From: an uncultured Porphyromonadaceae bacterium
GTDB taxonomy: Bacteria; Bacteroidota; Bacteroidia; Bacteroidales; Muribaculaceae
DNA: 16,892 nucleotides
Assembly (NCBI GenBank): GCA_947166165.1
Contig: CAMVDK010000035.1
Location: 1 to 16,892 of the forward strand
Direction: 5' to 3'
Shown here: in pieces, positions 16,086-16,892 of the stretch
Layout: each line of letters begins with the position of its first letter
How positions within the stretch are numbered: position 1 is the stretch's first letter
Notes under the pieces: model-generated
What the model was told of the DNA's origin: nothing
The model's input: only the letters and a program-made list of their open reading frames with translations
Database searches by the model: none
Translations under genes and position numbers: made by a program

Positions 16086-16122
16086 GTAGGGGCGTGACCT
16101 GTCACGCCCGGAGGCCGAGTCA
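16086..16122 (+). repeat. Dispersed GTAG-led palindromic hairpin, copy 2
   Basis: GTAG, then stem GGGCGTGAC / GTCACGCCC (16090-16098 and 16101-16109) around CT, then GGAGG and CCGAGTCA. Compared with copy 1 the loop, the inner GTGAC/TGAC portion and the trailing CCGAGTCA are the same, and both changed stem positions (third and fifth) are compensated. Confidence 0.75.
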
Positions 16123-16241
16123 TAGAGGGCGTACACATTATTGATTACCAGTATATTCCGCCATCCGCCACCACGCGTCATGGCCCTGCCCTCGCAAGAT
16201 TTGACGCGATGTACCGCCGTTTTGAAGCCGCAAATTTTACA

Positions 16242-16312
16242 ACAACAAATCAAACAAATTGAACAAACAACCGACCGAATCAAACATTTGTTTCATTCGT
16301 TCAATTCGTTGT
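16242..16312. repeat. Large inverted repeat built of 9-nt units, copy 2
   Basis: The left arm has AACAAATCA, AACAAATTG and AACAAACAA (16244-16270); the right arm has CATTTGTTT, CATTCGTTC and AATTCGTTG (16285-16311). Over 26 positions (16242-16267 with 16287-16312) six do not pair on the plus strand, but two of these become G-U pairs in minus-strand RNA. The hairpin is therefore better on the minus strand, where it would follow the gene ending at 16353. The preceding GCAAATT is also shared with copy 1. Confidence 0.7.
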
Positions 16313-16352
16313 CCTTATCTGCCCGACGCATTCCCAGCCATGTGCCTCGGTC

Positions 16353-16892
16353 CTACAGCTCGGGCGATGACGGCGGAGGGCACTCGATGCTCGCCACGTC
16401 GCCGGGCTTGAGCCTCAGCAGCGTGCAGTGGAGCTGGCTTGTGCTGTCGGGGGCGAGGTCGCACGCCGCCACCACGAGGCGCGGGGCATAGAGCCGTTCG
16501 GCGCAGCGCGGACTGCCGGCGGTGTGGGTGGTGAGCAGCACGACGTCGGCCGTGGCAGTCGTTTCGCTGTGCATCCATCGCCTGCCCCGTGGAGCCACGA
16601 GCCGCATTCCATGCATGAGCGCGTAGGGTGGCCTGACCACTGCCAAGCGGTCGCGCAGCGTGTCGCCGGCTCCAATGCACACCAGCTGGCGCACTCCGCG
16701 TCGCGCCAGCATCGCCTCGTGGTGCTGTGCGAATTCGTGCAGCATCACCGTCGTGGAGTCGGCGGTGTCGGGCATCCACACCACCGCTCGCCGTCCGCTG
16801 TGGCACATCACGGCTGTTCGCGCGCCGTCGCGCGCCACGATGATGCCTGCCGCTGGTCGCGTCAGCGCGTCGGCCACCATTATCACCGAAGC
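16353..16892 (-). CDS. C-terminal part of a probable ComEC/Rec2-like competence protein
   Basis: The minus-strand frame is open to the window edge, leaving the last 179 residues of a larger protein; the apparent GTG start at 16886 is not a true start. The fragment has no membrane segments. It begins with a valine-rich strand pattern (IIVARDGARTAVMCHSGRRAVVWMPD) and contains a short strand with PRLVVAACDLAPDSTS near its end. This pattern of a beta-rich, non-catalytic soluble tail ('IVvy...R.a.....Gr..', later 'LVVLD.sl') is what follows the membrane core in many Bacteroidota ComEC proteins, which form the DNA uptake channel. The match is by general pattern only, and most of the gene lies outside the window. 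Composition agrees with the neighbours. Confidence 0.4.
   Translation of the reverse strand, partial: ASVIMVADALTRPAAGIIVARDGARTAVMCHSGRRAVVWMPDTADSTTVMLHEFAQHHEAMLARRGVRQLVCIGAGDTLRDRLAVVRPPYALMHGMRLVAPRGRRWMHSETTATADVVLLTTHTAGSPRCAERLYAPRLVVAACDLAPDSTSQLHCTLLRLKPGDVASIECPPPSSPEL

Larger units (their letters stand above)
15990..16352. other. Intergenic region between convergent genes
   Basis: About 363 bp lie between the giant gene and the minus-strand gene. It contains the terminator at 16038-16075, the GTAG-led hairpin copy 2 (16086-16122) and the 9-nt-unit inverted repeat copy 2 (16242-16312). I see nothing gene-like in the remaining stretch 16123-16241. Confidence 0.6.

Overview
The window reads as chromosomal DNA of a GC-rich member of the Bacteroidales (Bacteroidota), probably a gut or oral Prevotellaceae/Muribaculaceae-like organism. 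The evidence is: promoter boxes of the Bacteroidota type (TAnnTTTG, with the identical 9-mer TAATTTTGC found three times), no obvious Shine-Dalgarno sequences, a DAHP synthase–chorismate mutase fusion typical of the group, and a giant secreted protein with a C-terminal tail resembling type IX secretion sorting signals. The genus cannot be fixed from sequence reading alone.

Layout. 1-556 is the 3' end of a membrane acyltransferase. 620-1558 is a membrane-anchored alpha/beta-hydrolase esterase. 1876-2896 (minus) holds smpB and a Yip1-like membrane protein in one unit, divergent from an FtsX/LolE-type ABC permease (2974-4218) across a 77-bp double promoter region. 4351-5596 is an M18 aminopeptidase gene broken by a small internal deletion and frameshift. 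A phospho-sugar mutase (5623-7377) follows 26 bp later. A 450-bp intergenic region carries a two-part repeat. A type I-beta DAHP synthase fused to chorismate mutase lies at 7828-8883.

The most notable part is 8986-16075. A consensus promoter leads straight into a textbook cobalamin (B12) riboswitch. A further ~240-nt leader, itself holding a 56-codon ORF, runs to one 2,179-residue secreted protein that ends at a strong intrinsic terminator. The protein has a signal peptide, four CUB-like domains alternating with four sialidase-N-terminus-like beta domains, a right-handed parallel beta-helix, FN3- and PKD-like domains, a DUF4465-like domain and the type IX-like tail. The arrangement suggests that B12 limitation switches on a monocistronic, surface-displayed mosaic protein, possibly for capturing corrinoids or their carriers. 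No BtuB-type receptor lies beside it.

Beyond the terminator is a second copy of the two-part intergenic repeat (a GTAG-led hairpin plus a larger hairpin whose arms are three 9-nt units each). The two copies differ by compensatory stem changes. The window closes with the 3' end of a minus-strand gene that resembles the C terminus of Bacteroidota ComEC proteins. No tRNA, rRNA, CRISPR array, transposase or phage gene was seen.
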